Of a DNA stretch of 64,000 nt, positions 1 to 8,474 are shown piece by piece; position 1 is the stretch's first letter; each line of letters starts with the position of its first letter. The stretch covers positions 1 to 64,000 of the forward strand of contig CAYZMM010000030.1 of assembly GCA_964479535.1 (NCBI GenBank), given 5' to 3'. Source of the stretch: S015-6 sp964479535. GTDB taxonomy: Bacteria > Desulfobacterota > DSWW01. The position numbers and the translations under genes were made by a program. The notes beneath the pieces were generated by a model. The model saw only the letters and a list, made by a program, of their open reading frames with translations, was not told the origin of the DNA and did not search any database.

Positions 1-66
1 AGAAGATTTCACTTATAACGCACCACCCCCTGTCCAGTCTATGGGGTCCAGCTCTTTTCTCCCCTT

Positions 67-190
67 TTAGAGGGGCGTATGTAACTGTACGGCCCGTGGT
101 CCCAAGGTGGCGCATCCAGTGCCGACAACCAGCAACAACGCGGTAAGCGAGACCCCGAGATGCTTACACGCCCCGGACGCGTGAGTTGCT
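67..190 (-). pseudogene. Lipoprotein signal-peptide remnant
   Basis: The minus-strand frame gives a hydrophobic stretch ending in a lipobox-like VVGTGC followed by ATLGPRAV and then a stop about ten residues later. The GCATLGPR pattern resembles the start of a hypothetical lipoprotein family that I recall from Desulfobacterota, with everything after the first residues missing. There is no obvious start codon directly before the signal. It follows the PadR remnant on the same strand. Low confidence; it may be chance. Confidence 0.28.
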
Positions 191-224
191 TTTCTGTCGC
201 CTGTTTTTGTCCCTTTTGTGTGGT

Positions 225-428
225 TCACAGGACGGACACCGAATTCTTGTCCTTGAGGACGTGAGTCAGGCGTTGCACCAGATGGTAAAACGTCCCGAGG
301 CTGATGTCGTAGCCGTGGCGCCTGAGTTCGTTGGGCATCCACTGACCAAAGAAAGGGCCCTCCCCGGCGTGGTGCAGGATGTGAACCTTCCAGAAACTGA
401 GCAGAAACTCTCGGAAGATCGTCTTCAT
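225..428 (-). pseudogene. Truncated PadR-family transcriptional regulator
   Basis: The 67-residue frame starts with a normal ATG and reads like the N-terminal half of a PadR winged-helix regulator: a helix with FWKVHILHHAG, then GQWMPNELRRHGYDISLGT and FYHLVQRL, which is the DNA-recognition part of the family (usually GYDISPGTLYPLLHRL). Intact PadR proteins run to about 110 or more residues, and here the wing and the C-terminal dimerisation helix are absent. It lies divergently upstream of the porin gene, a place where a regulator would make sense. Probably non-functional. Confidence 0.5.
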
Positions 429-567
429 CTGCTAGCCCTCACCATTACGGTGAAAATAGACGGTCAGCGTAATATTGTCAACCCGTATGCCTTACCCCTG
501 ACCGGGTGGCTTGCGGCGTTCTGTCCGGAACAGGCCAAGCACAGGGTGAAAACTAGACTTGCCTCTT

Positions 568-596
568 TTGCCCACCCCCAACTTCTGTAATATACT
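568..596 (+). promoter_or_regulatory. Candidate sigma-70 promoter of the porin-selenoprotein pair
   Basis: TTGCCC (568-573), a 17-base spacer and TATACT (591-596). It stands about 110 bases upstream of the porin start at 704, with no other gene between. Confidence 0.4.
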
Positions 597-703
597 ACCG
601 GCGCCGTTGTATGATTCTGAAGGACGATCCGGAGACCACGGCCATGGTCTCCCCGATGATGGATCCCGGCGACCAGGAAGGCACCCGCCATGGAGGAACC
701 GTC

Positions 704-1294
704 ATGAAAAGATTTGGGATAGCTGTCGTACTGACGAGTCTCAGTCTGGTCTTTCTGCCGGCCGGCCCTGCCTGGGCCGGATACAAAGTGGAGATCAACG
801 AGCATGCCGAGCTCGGGGTCGGGTTCTGGATGAAGGGGTGGTACCAGTGGGTCGAGAACGGCAAGAACGATCTCACCTTGAACGGGGTTGCGGGCCGGGA
901 CAACCTCGTCTGGACAGTGGACTCCTTCTTTGATCATCCGGTCGGAAACGGCGCCTTCACGATGGAAGGCGCCTATATCGACATCGCGAACGGCACGACG
1001 ACCCAGCCCCAGATGTACACCGATCTGGCCGCCGGTGACGACGCCAGAACCTGGTACGTGAACCTCGGCTACCTGCTGAACGGTATCGGGCCGGGCGGTC
1101 TTCAGCCGTACTGCCGGTACGAGCAGATCGAGGTCGACCACAAGGGTAGAACCCGCTTTATCAGTGGAGGTCTGAACTACTACCTGAATGGGCACAATGC
1201 CAAGATCACGCTCGACTACATGTACGTCGACCCGACCGGCGTCACCCAGGAGGACCGGAGCATTTTCACGGCCCAGGTGGCCGTCGGACTGTAG
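704..1294 (+). CDS. Shortened outer-membrane porin (Ext/phosphate-selective type)
   Basis: The product is 196 residues from the ATG at 704, which has a strong GGAGGAACC ribosome site. It begins with a Sec signal peptide ending near PAWA, then the mature start YKVEINEHAELGVGFWM, and ends with beta-strand pairs (LQPYCRYEQIEVDHKG, ISGGLNYYLNGHNAKI, LDYMYVD) and a terminal Leu, like the C-terminal strands of porins in selenite/tellurite reduction (ExtI-type) and OprO-type families. Those porins are usually about 400 residues, so the middle of the barrel is missing. A barrel made of about eight strands is conceivable, but an internal deletion is more likely because several neighbours have the same defect. 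The selenoprotein gene follows after 10 bases. Confidence 0.6.
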   Translation: MKRFGIAVVLTSLSLVFLPAGPAWAGYKVEINEHAELGVGFWMKGWYQWVENGKNDLTLNGVAGRDNLVWTVDSFFDHPVGNGAFTMEGAYIDIANGTTTQPQMYTDLAAGDDARTWYVNLGYLLNGIGPGGLQPYCRYEQIEVDHKGRTRFISGGLNYYLNGHNAKITLDYMYVDPTGVTQEDRSIFTAQVAVGL

Positions 1295-1304
1295 CGGCGA
1301 GGTC

Positions 1305-1631
1305 ATGCGTGTACACCTGCCCAGGTACACCGACTTTCATGAAGGTCAGGACTGGCTGGAAGAGTTGGAGTCGGCAGAGTTGATTGTATTTCACAGCGGG
1401 AACCCTGGTTGACTGTCGTGCAAAAAGGCTACAGGTGTAGCCAAGCACATGAAGGACAAGTTCGGCGAGAGATTGGACGTGAAGATATTCACGCTGGATT
1501 CGGAAGAGGCCAAACCGTACGCACAAGGATTCAGAGGATCCACCAATGTCCTCCTGAATGACGAATGGGTGCCCCTCGACGTGGCCATCGACAGGGGAAA
1601 GATGGAGGATTTTCTTTCTCAACGTCTGTAG
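1305..1631 (+). CDS. Thioredoxin-like selenoprotein (UxxC), in-frame TGA read as Sec
   Basis: An ATG at 1305 opens a frame of 108 codons that is interrupted only by TGA at 1410-1412 and ends at TAG 1629-1631. Reading TGA as selenocysteine gives ELIVFHSGNPG-U-LSCKK, a beta-strand followed by a UxxC redox motif (U36, C39) and an alpha helix (VAKHMKDKFG), then the strand LDVKIFTLD, then GFRGSTNVLLNDEWV, as in a thioredoxin fold. A hairpin of bacterial SECIS type sits 14-29 bases after the TGA. A database search would likely annotate only the downstream 60 residues from the ATG at 1449. It sits 10 bases after the porin and probably shares its transcript. The substrate is unknown. It may correspond to the small (seleno)protein SaoT of the proposed selenocysteine-assisted organometal systems; I recall that name but cannot verify the match. 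Confidence 0.82.
1418..1448 (+). promoter_or_regulatory. Bacterial SECIS element (selenocysteine insertion hairpin)
   Basis: Directly after the TGA codon the sequence folds as GGCTAC (1427-1432), loop AGGT (1433-1436), GTAGCC (1437-1442), a perfect 6-bp stem. A lower stem GTGC (1418-1421) pairs with GCAC (1445-1448) across an A-rich internal loop. The loop contains the GGU that SelB recognises in the E. coli fdhF element, and its distance from the UGA (about 21 bases) falls in the range known for bacterial SECIS elements. Confidence 0.75.
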
Positions 1632-1834
1632 CCGGGCATCGGGAACAGCCCAAGGATGCCCGCTCGGGTCCAAATGTAGGTGCCTGTGCTTGATGTGTTG
1701 ACCTCCCATGCCGTCCGGAAGAGAAGTCTGGAGCCTTTCCTCGGGTGCGCGGACCGTTCTCGGTTGTGAACCGAGACGGAATCGGTCGTGCTCGACCCCG
1801 CAGATTTATTCTCAGGCGTGTCCGTGGATGGATG

Positions 1835-1868
1835 TTGACAACGGAAAGTCAGTTAGTATATACTAACT
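1835..1868 (+). promoter_or_regulatory. tetR promoter with an 18-bp palindromic operator
   Basis: TTGACA (1835-1840), an 18-base spacer and TATACT (1859-1864). The -10 box lies inside a perfect 18-bp palindrome, AGTTAGTATATACTAACT (1851-1868), the expected form of a self-repressing TetR operator. The ATG at 1872 is only 8 bases after the -10 box, so the mRNA would be leaderless or nearly so. Confidence 0.7.
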
Positions 1869-1871
1869 TCC

Positions 1872-2513
1872 ATGGAATACGCTCCGATCCCATGGACCCC
1901 CCGACAGCGGGAGATTCTGGCCACTGCCCTGGAGATCATAGCAGAAGAAGGCAGCAGGGCGCTCACCATGAAGAGGGTGGCCCAGTACCTTCATCTGACC
2001 GAGGCGGCCATCTACCGGCACTTCCGTAACAAAAGGGCCCTTCTTTGCGCAATTTACGCTTTTGTAAGGGAGCAACTGCTTGCACAGCTGGCCCCGATCC
2101 TCGCCACGGACGAACCCCCACCGGAAAGGCTTGCTCTGTTCATCGAGGCAACGATCCGTTACCTCCATACACGCCGGGGGGTCAACCTCATCCTGCTGGC
2201 GGAGTCCCTTTACCAGCGGGATGAGGAGCTGACAGAGGCCATGCTGGCTATCTTCAACGGGTACAAATCGTTGGCGGAGACCCTCCTCCAGGCGGGCAAG
2301 GCGAGCGGGCATTTCCGGGAGGACCTGAACACCGACATGAGCGCAACGTGTCTTGCGGGCATGATCCAGGGGGTGCTTACCAGACACATGTTGACGGCTG
2401 GGAAGGGGGTTTCCGTTGATCTATCGGGTACGGCCGGGGAGCTGGCCGACGGTCTCCTGCGCGGTCTCCTTCCGGCGAACCGGGAACACAAAGCGCCCAA
2501 GGGATCGTCTTGA
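1872..2513 (+). CDS. TetR-family transcriptional repressor
   Basis: The product is 213 residues, normal for the family. Residues about 8-55 form the TetR helix-turn-helix (ILATALEIIAEEGSRALTMK, then LTEAAIYRHFRNKRALL), followed by a helical ligand-binding domain. An operator palindrome overlaps its own promoter. It is followed by a TolC-MFP-RND pump, so it most likely was the local repressor of that pump, as in AcrR/TtgR-type circuits. The pump has decayed while the regulator remains intact. The ligand is unknown. Confidence 0.88.
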   Translation: MEYAPIPWTPRQREILATALEIIAEEGSRALTMKRVAQYLHLTEAAIYRHFRNKRALLCAIYAFVREQLLAQLAPILATDEPPPERLALFIEATIRYLHTRRGVNLILLAESLYQRDEELTEAMLAIFNGYKSLAETLLQAGKASGHFREDLNTDMSATCLAGMIQGVLTRHMLTAGKGVSVDLSGTAGELADGLLRGLLPANREHKAPKGSS

Positions 2514-2533
2514 TGGATGGAGGAGATTTTTAT

Positions 2534-3473
2534 ATGTCGAAAACGTTAGTCTGCCCTCACTTACTTTTCGAAGAATCGCGTCCGAGGCAACCTGTCTTCT
2601 CACCCTCCTGGCGTTTCTCAGCGCCTCTCCCGTCCTCTTCCCTGTAGGAGTGCATGCAGAAGACGGCCTGCTTACGCTTCCTGAGGCGATCGATGTCGCC
2701 CTGTCCAGGAACCCCGCCCTGAACGGCAGCAGGAAGGAAGCCGTAGCGGTGCACCAGGCGCGCCGGGTTACGAAGGGGAGGTTCTTCCCGAGCGTGGATG
2801 CCTATGCGGGGTATCAGAGATTGAGTGATCCCGCTGCGGTCGTCCCGATCAAGGGCTTTGACCAGCCTCCACCGGATTTCAGCCGCGACCATTTTCGAAC
2901 AGGCCTGAACGTCACGATACCCATCTACCAGAGCAGGCAATGCACAGAGCCCGCGCAGCGGTCCGGAGGGCAAAGGGCCTGCATCTTCCAGGGGTGCAAG
3001 TCTTCGGCGACTGCGGCGGCAGGTCGGGAAGTGACTTTGACCAAAGCGAGTTTGTCTGGTCCTCGGGTGTCAGCGTCTCCGTGAACCTGTTCAGCGGCGG
3101 CGGCATATCCGCCGGCGTGAGAGAAAACGAGGCCCGCCTCATCGTCGCCGAAGAAAAACTCCGGGAGACCCTCCTCAAGGCTCGGATGGAGGCGGAGGAA
3201 GCCCTTTCCTCTTTGCGGGAGGGAAGAGGAAGGCAAGAGCTTGCGGCCAGAGTGACCGAGACTGCGGCCGAGAGCTATCGGATAGAGGAGATCCGTTACA
3301 ATACGGGCGCAGGGATGGTGAGTGAACTTCTGCTGGTCCATTCCGCGTGGGCTCAGGCCCAGGCCAATGAACTGCTGGCCGTCTATGACCAGCAGAGGGC
3401 CCATACGGCCTGGCTTCTCGCAGTCGGCAGAATCGATTCAATCCTGCCAGCCAAGCGGAGCGAAGAGTCATGA
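2534..3473 (+). pseudogene. Decayed TolC-type outer-membrane efflux protein
   Basis: The ATG at 2534 follows a GGAGGAG site, but the recognisable TolC sequence is in other frames. One block (about 2550-2940) gives a signal-like helix, LTLPEAIDVALSRNPAL and KGRFFPSVDAYAGYQRL, ending at VTIPIYQSRQ. The second block (about 2940-3473, shifted frame) gives VSVNLFSGGGISAGVREN and the C-terminal helix AAESYRIEEIRYNTGAG. The intervening part, well over 100 residues in family members, is missing and the two blocks are out of frame. It would have been the outer-membrane channel of the adjoining MFP and RND genes. Confidence 0.75.
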
Positions 3474-4015
3474 GAAAGAGATGGTTCCTGTTCTTCCTGG
3501 TCATCGTTGTGATAGCAGGGGCGATCCTGCTCGTTCTCCATCGAAAGGCCCAGCTCCGTCGCACTCCTCTTCCAAGAGAGCCTCTGTTGAGCGTGCAGGC
3601 CGTGCCCGTGACCCATGGCACGTTCCTGGAGACGGATCTCTGTCTCGGAGTGATCAGGCCGAAAGTTGTCGCGGAGATGGCCCCCATGCTTACCGCCAGG
3701 ATCCTTTCGGTCGGCTTCAGGCAGGGAGATCCCGTGCGGAAAGGCGAGGTGCTCGCCCTGCTCCACGACAGACCGCAAAAACACAGGATCGCCGCACTCC
3801 GGGCCGAGAGGGACGCGGCCCGCACCGCCTTTTCCACCCAGGAGGCGGTCTGGGGGAGAGACCGGGAACTGTTCGACGCAAAGGCCCTCAGCCGGGAAGC
3901 GCTGGACAGGTCAGAGGCTCTGGCAGAGGCGGCAAAGGCCAAGCTGGCCGGCCTGAACAGAGCTCTGGAGATTGCAAGGACCGAACTCTCCTATACACGG
4001 CTCACAGCACCGTTT
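3470..4015 (+). pseudogene. Truncated RND membrane-fusion protein
   Basis: The start overlaps the end of the TolC remnant (ATGA). An N-terminal membrane anchor (FLFFLVIVVIAGAILLVL) is followed by a first lipoyl half (VVAEMAPMLTARILSVGFRQ, VRKGEVLALL), a coiled-coil hairpin, and ARTELSYTRLTAP, the start of the second lipoyl half. After about residue 180 the sequence jumps directly into RND pump sequence in another frame. The beta-barrel and membrane-proximal domains are lost. Confidence 0.72.
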
Positions 4016-5609
4016 GATCTCGGCCGTTCTGGGTGTGATCGGCTTCCGGGCCATGCCGCTCAATCTCTTTCCTGACGCGAACTATCCTTCCGTGGTCGTG
4101 ATCATCGCCCAGCCCGGGGCGTCGAGTGAAGACGTGGAGGAGAAGATCGCCCGCCCCGTGGAAAAAGCCATCGCCGCCATAAGCCTGGTGCGAACGGTGC
4201 GCTCGACCAGCCAGGACGGAATGGCCGCGGTCTCTGCAGAGTTCTCCTACGAGAAGGGCCTCGACGCTGCGGCAACGGACGTGGCCAACGCGCTGAAGCG
4301 CGTCGAGGCGGATCTGCCGGCGGAAGCGCTCCCGCCCCGGATCTTCCGGGTGAGCGACGCGACGGCTCCGGTCTTCACCCTGGCGCTCCGCCCGAAGCCG
4401 GAAACACACCTGGATCTTGCCAAGGTCCGCCTGCTCGCGGACAACCCGATCCGCGAGGACTTCCTGCGCATCCCGGAGGTGGGGGATGTGGAGGTGTTCG
4501 GAGGCTATTTCCCCGAGATATCCGTGGAGATCGAGGCGGCACGCCTGCATGCCGCCGGACTCTCCCTGGAACAGGTGATAGCGGCCGTAAGCTCCCAGAA
4601 CGTGAACCTGCCCGGGGGACTCATTTTTCGCAATAGAGAGCAGTTCCGCCTGAAGACCGCCGGCGAAAAGGCCAACGTGAGCGAACTCGAGCGGATTGTG
4701 GTGGCGAACCGTGACGGGGAGCAGGTGCTTTTGAAAGATGTGGCCCTGGTCAGGACCCTCTACAGGGACAGGCAGTCTCTGTTTCGCGGCAACGGGCATC
4801 CTGCGGTGGGATTGAACATTCTCAGGCCCGAGTCCGGGCACGTGACCACGACCATCGCGGCAGTGGACAAGGCGCTCGGCGGCATCAGGGAGAAGTACCC
4901 CGAGATCTCCTTCGATGTGGCGGATACGCAGAGGCGGATCATCGAGACGAGCATCCGGAACATGGCCGAGGCGCTCAGGGACTCGGTCATCATGACCATG
5001 GTCGTGATCTTCCTCACCCTTGCGAGTCTTCGGCTTGCCGCCCTTGCGCTCGTCTCCATCCCGCTGGTCTGCTTCATGGCCTTCGGAGGCATGTATTTGC
5101 TCGGCTACGAGCTCAATATCGTCACCCTGACCGCAATCATTCTCTCGGTGGGACTCCTTGTGGACGACAGCATCGTAGTGATCGAAAACATCGACAGTCA
5201 TGCCGCAAGGCCTGGAAAAACCCTCAGGCAGGCCGTGGCGGACGGGCTCAACGAGATCGTCCTGGCGGACTGGGCCGGGACGTTTACCACCGTGATCGTG
5301 CTGATACCCATCATGTTCGTGGGCGGATACGCCCAGAAGATACTCCGCCCGCTGACGGTGGTCCTCTCGCTCACGCTTGCCGCTTCGTTTGTGGTGTCGG
5401 TGACCACCATCCCCCTGCTGGCCCCGTACATGGTGGGCAGGGCTTCGCGGAAGAACCGGCTCGAGCGCCTCTCCCCTCTGGCAGTGGTGGCCATAAGCGG
5501 CCTTGTCGTCTCGACCGTGCTCACCCTTGTGTATGTACCGCTCTTCTACAGCCTTTTCGATGAGGTGAAACAGAGGCTGGCGGGGCGCTTGTCCCGCAAG
5601 GGAGGCTGA
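4012..5609 (+). pseudogene. RND efflux pump with large internal deletion
   Basis: The frame enters at the first transmembrane helix (SAVLGVIGFRAMPLNLFPDA), lacks a proper N-terminus, and continues through the first periplasmic half (EDVEEKIARPVEKAI), TM2-TM6 with LLVDDSIVVIENI and GTFTTVIVLIPIMFVGGY. After APYMVGRASRKNRLERL it jumps to the last helix (AVVAISGLVVSTVLTLVYVP) and the C-terminus. Intact pumps have about 1,040 residues and this has about 530: the second periplasmic half and TM7-TM11 are gone. It closes a TetR-TolC-MFP-RND block in which only the regulator is whole. Confidence 0.75.
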
Positions 5610-5907
5610 AGCGGGCGAGGGCTGTATCTCTCTCTTGATTTGCATATATACCGCAGGGTGTCGGTTCGAACGTGAAGACCGCCAGGGGTGGAATCTGCCA
5701 TGAGCCACACTCTATCTAATGACGTACTGCGATGGTATAGTAATCCCGGTCTGTGTGAGGCTGCGGCGAACCAAGATCTCAATCACCTCATCCTTGAGCT
5801 TGATGGAAAGGATCAGCCCATGCTTGGTCCCATATGTTTTTTTTGATATCTGCATCTCTTGTTTGCGCCGGCGCAAAGACACGACCCCACGGATGAATCG
5901 ATAAGGA
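5610..5907 (+). other. Intergenic segment without a convincing gene; contains a 16-bp palindrome
   Basis: Short frames exist on both strands but none shows a family signature or ribosome site. Positions 5862-5877 form a perfect palindrome, TTTGCGCCGGCGCAAA, about 35 bases before the UroD-like gene. It could be an operator or a leader hairpin of that operon. Confidence 0.35.
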
Positions 5908-5913
5908 ATGGAT

Positions 5914-6939
5914 ATGTCGCACGCAATCCCCGGCAACCTCCTGACGACCGCCATGGCCGTGATGCCGCACACAGACGTCTCTCGCGCCCTCGACCTGGCC
6001 CTGTCGTTGGACGTGCCCTTCTGGCCGCAATTGCCCAACTACAGCTACTATGAAGATATGTATGTGCAAGCGGCGGAACATTTTCCCGGCATCGTCCTGG
6101 ACATGGAAAAGCGGACCTTGCGGTTTTCGATAGACAAATTCGCCGAGGAACTGGAAGAGGCGCTGCTGCGTTTTGAGGATCCGACCTATTTTGACGTCAG
6201 CGAGACCTATTCGGCGGTGTACCATCGATTTCTGGCCTTGGATCTCGAGGACAGGCCGGCCATCCGGGGCCAACTGGAGGGGCCGATCAGTTTCGGTTTC
6301 AACATCCTGGACCAGGATAAACGCCCCATTCTCTTTGATGACACCGTCCGGTCCTTCATGCTCGATTTCATGGCCAAACGATTGAATGTCCAGTTGTCGC
6401 GGCTCAAACAGCGCAATGCCAATGCCTTTATGTTTGTGGACGAACCGGGGCTGCAATTCCTGTTTTCGGCCATGTCGGGGTATGGAGATTTGAAGGCCAA
6501 GGGCGATCTGGACCAATTTTTCAGCCAGGTGGACCGGCCCCGGGGGATTCATCTGTGCGGGAACCCGGACTGGGATTTCCTGTTGAATCTTGACCTGGAT
6601 GTGCTTTCGTTGGACGTTTACACAAATGCCGAAATTTTCTCCTCCTACACCGCCGCCATCAGAAGATTTCTTGATCGGGACGGCGTCATTGTGTGGGGAA
6701 TCGTGCCTACGGGTTTCGAGGCCTTCGCCCAAGAGGAAATCCCATCATTGGTCCAGCGTCTTGAAAACGTTTGGGAAATCCTCTGGTCCAAGGGTATTGA
6801 TCGGAAACAACTTGTCGCCCGCTCCATGATTTCTCCCGCCACGTGCTGCCTGGTCAACCCGGACAAGGAACGCACCGTGGAGAGGGCCTTTTTCGCAGTG
6901 AACCATATGGCGGACGTGTTGAAAACGAAATATCTATAA
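5914..6939 (+). CDS. UroD/MetE-superfamily protein (uroporphyrinogen decarboxylase-like)
   Basis: A product of about 341 residues with the TIM-barrel features of the UroD/MtaA/MetE superfamily: an N-terminal GNLLTTAMAVMPH, FMFVDEPGLQFL, the metal-site-like GIHLCGNPDWDFLL, and SPATCCLVNPD near the C-terminus. A His-x-Cys and a Cys pair late in the barrel suggest a Zn-dependent methyl- or thiol-transfer type rather than true haem synthesis. ATG 5914 is preferred over 5908 because AAGGA is correctly spaced from it. It is followed by a DUF1858 protein and a flavodiiron protein, so it probably belongs to that anaerobic stress operon. The substrate is unknown. Confidence 0.7.
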   Translation: MSHAIPGNLLTTAMAVMPHTDVSRALDLALSLDVPFWPQLPNYSYYEDMYVQAAEHFPGIVLDMEKRTLRFSIDKFAEELEEALLRFEDPTYFDVSETYSAVYHRFLALDLEDRPAIRGQLEGPISFGFNILDQDKRPILFDDTVRSFMLDFMAKRLNVQLSRLKQRNANAFMFVDEPGLQFLFSAMSGYGDLKAKGDLDQFFSQVDRPRGIHLCGNPDWDFLLNLDLDVLSLDVYTNAEIFSSYTAAIRRFLDRDGVIVWGIVPTGFEAFAQEEIPSLVQRLENVWEILWSKGIDRKQLVARSMISPATCCLVNPDKERTVERAFFAVNHMADVLKTKYL

Positions 6940-6952
6940 CGTCTGAGGTATA

Positions 6953-7162
6953 ATGAGTTTCGATTCGAAAATGACGGTCAGCCAATTGTTGACGCATCAT
7001 CCATCAGCGGCAGATGTGTTTTTTAAAGGAAAAATGCTTTCCGTCGGATGTCCGGCCGAAACGTTTCATACGGTGGAAGATATAGCCCGCATTTACGGCA
7101 TGGAATTGAAACAATTACTGAAACAGCTTCGGGGGGCCGTCGATGCCCGGGGGAAAGGATGA
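6953..7162 (+). CDS. DUF1858 / hybrid-cluster-associated disulfide protein
   Basis: A 69-residue protein of the small domain family found next to hybrid cluster proteins (MTVSQLLTHHPSAADVFF, then SVGCPAETFHTVEDIA). Family members usually carry a CxxC-type pair (CVGC); here the first position is Ser (codon TCC), leaving a single Cys at the predicted redox site. It is 13 bases after the UroD-like gene, with the flavodiiron protein and hcp downstream, which is the typical company. The loss of one Cys coincides with the broken hcp. Confidence 0.75.
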   Translation: MSFDSKMTVSQLLTHHPSAADVFFKGKMLSVGCPAETFHTVEDIARIYGMELKQLLKQLRGAVDARGKG

Positions 7163-7251
7163 GCGGTTTCGATAAGGGCGAACCTCGTTGGCAAGTGACG
7201 ATGGCTCGGAATGATTTATCCAAATAAATTCAATAGATAGGAGGCCGTATC

Positions 7252-8430
7252 ATGCAAAAGAGGAAGATAAAAGAAAGGATTTATTGGCTGGGCGCTGTCG
7301 ACTGGGACAGACGCCTTTTTGACTCTCTCATTCCGCTTCCGGACGGCACGACCTACAACGCCTATTTGGTTCAAGGGAGCGAGAAGACCGCTTTGCTGGA
7401 CGCGGTCGATCCGCCCATGACCGATGAATTGCTGGGGCAACTGGCGGGAGTGGGCAAAATCGATTTTCTTGTCTCCCATCACGCCGAGCAGGATCATTCC
7501 GGAGCCATCCCTCGTGTGCTTGAACGGTTTCCGGAGGCAAAGGTTGTTGTGACGCCCAAGGCCAAAGGGATGCTCATTGACCTCTTGAAGATCCCCGAAA
7601 ACGCCTTTGTTACCGTGGAAGACGGCGAAACGCTGTCCCTTGGGGACAAGACGCTGAAGTTCGTTCACACCCCCTGGGTCCACTGGCCGGAAACCATGGT
7701 GACCTACCTGGAAGAAGACCGCATTCTGTTCAGCTGTGATTTCTACGGCTCCCACATCGCGACCGCCGATCTTTTCGTGACGGATCAAGGGCGGGTCTAC
7801 GAGGCCGCCAAACGATACTTTGCCGAAATCATGATGCCCTTTCGCAACGTGATCGAAAAGAATATCGAGAAACTCAAAGGATATGACATCCAAATGATAG
7901 CCCCAAGCCACGGTCAGATATACGACCGGCCGGCCTGGATCATGGACGCATATCGGGATTGGGTGATGGGCGCTCCCCACAATTTGGTTGTTTTGCCCTT
8001 TGTGTCCATGCACGGCAGCACCCGGCAGTTGGTCGACCACCTGACATCCAGCCTGGTCGGACATGGGGTGCGTGTCGAGCTCTTCAATCTCGCTGTCACC
8101 GATATCGGAAAGCTCGCCATGGCGCTTGTCGATGCGGCGACCGTTGTCGTTGGGGCGCCAACCGTTCTGGCCGGTCCCCACCCTTTAGCTGCCTATGCGA
8201 CCTTGCTGGCGAACGCCTTGCGACCCAAGGCGAAATTTCTTTCCATTATCGGTTCTTACGGGTGGGGAGGAAAAACAGTGGAAACCCTCGCGGGAATGAT
8301 TCCCAATTTGAAGGTCGAAGTCCTGCAGCCTGTTCTGTGCAAAGGGGTTCCCGCGGAGACCGATTTCAAAGCAATAGACCAACTGGCCGGCACCATTGCG
8401 GCAAAGCACAAAGAGAATGGTTTCGGGTAG
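7252..8430 (+). CDS. fprA: A-type flavoprotein (flavodiiron NO/O2 reductase)
   Basis: A 392-residue protein with the standard two-domain layout. The N-terminal beta-lactamase-like domain carries the diiron ligands HHAEQDH (H77, E79, D81, H82), a later His in VHTPWVHWPE, an Asp in FSCDFYGSH and a His in APSHGQIYD. The C-terminal flavodoxin domain starts near residue 250 (VSMHGSTRQLVDHL) and includes GSYGWGGKT. No rubredoxin domain is attached. It reduces O2 to water or NO to N2O with electrons from rubredoxin or a coenzyme. The start has a clear AGGAGG site. Its placement between the DUF1858 gene and hcp, upstream of a nitrate reductase operon, points to NO detoxification. Confidence 0.92.
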   Translation: MQKRKIKERIYWLGAVDWDRRLFDSLIPLPDGTTYNAYLVQGSEKTALLDAVDPPMTDELLGQLAGVGKIDFLVSHHAEQDHSGAIPRVLERFPEAKVVVTPKAKGMLIDLLKIPENAFVTVEDGETLSLGDKTLKFVHTPWVHWPETMVTYLEEDRILFSCDFYGSHIATADLFVTDQGRVYEAAKRYFAEIMMPFRNVIEKNIEKLKGYDIQMIAPSHGQIYDRPAWIMDAYRDWVMGAPHNLVVLPFVSMHGSTRQLVDHLTSSLVGHGVRVELFNLAVTDIGKLAMALVDAATVVVGAPTVLAGPHPLAAYATLLANALRPKAKFLSIIGSYGWGGKTVETLAGMIPNLKVEVLQPVLCKGVPAETDFKAIDQLAGTIAAKHKENGFG

Positions 8431-8474
8431 AAGCGCGAAGAACGACAACACGTTAGAGGAGAAGGAGAAAAGCC

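Noticed and set aside
4002..5708. 568-codon open frame on the minus strand over the RND remnant
   Set aside because: Shadow of the plus-strand pump; composition is His/Arg-rich without domains, and the plus strand has clear RND motifs.
6953..7162. DUF1858 protein as a selenoprotein
   Set aside because: The position of the missing Cys is an ordinary Ser codon (TCC), not TGA.
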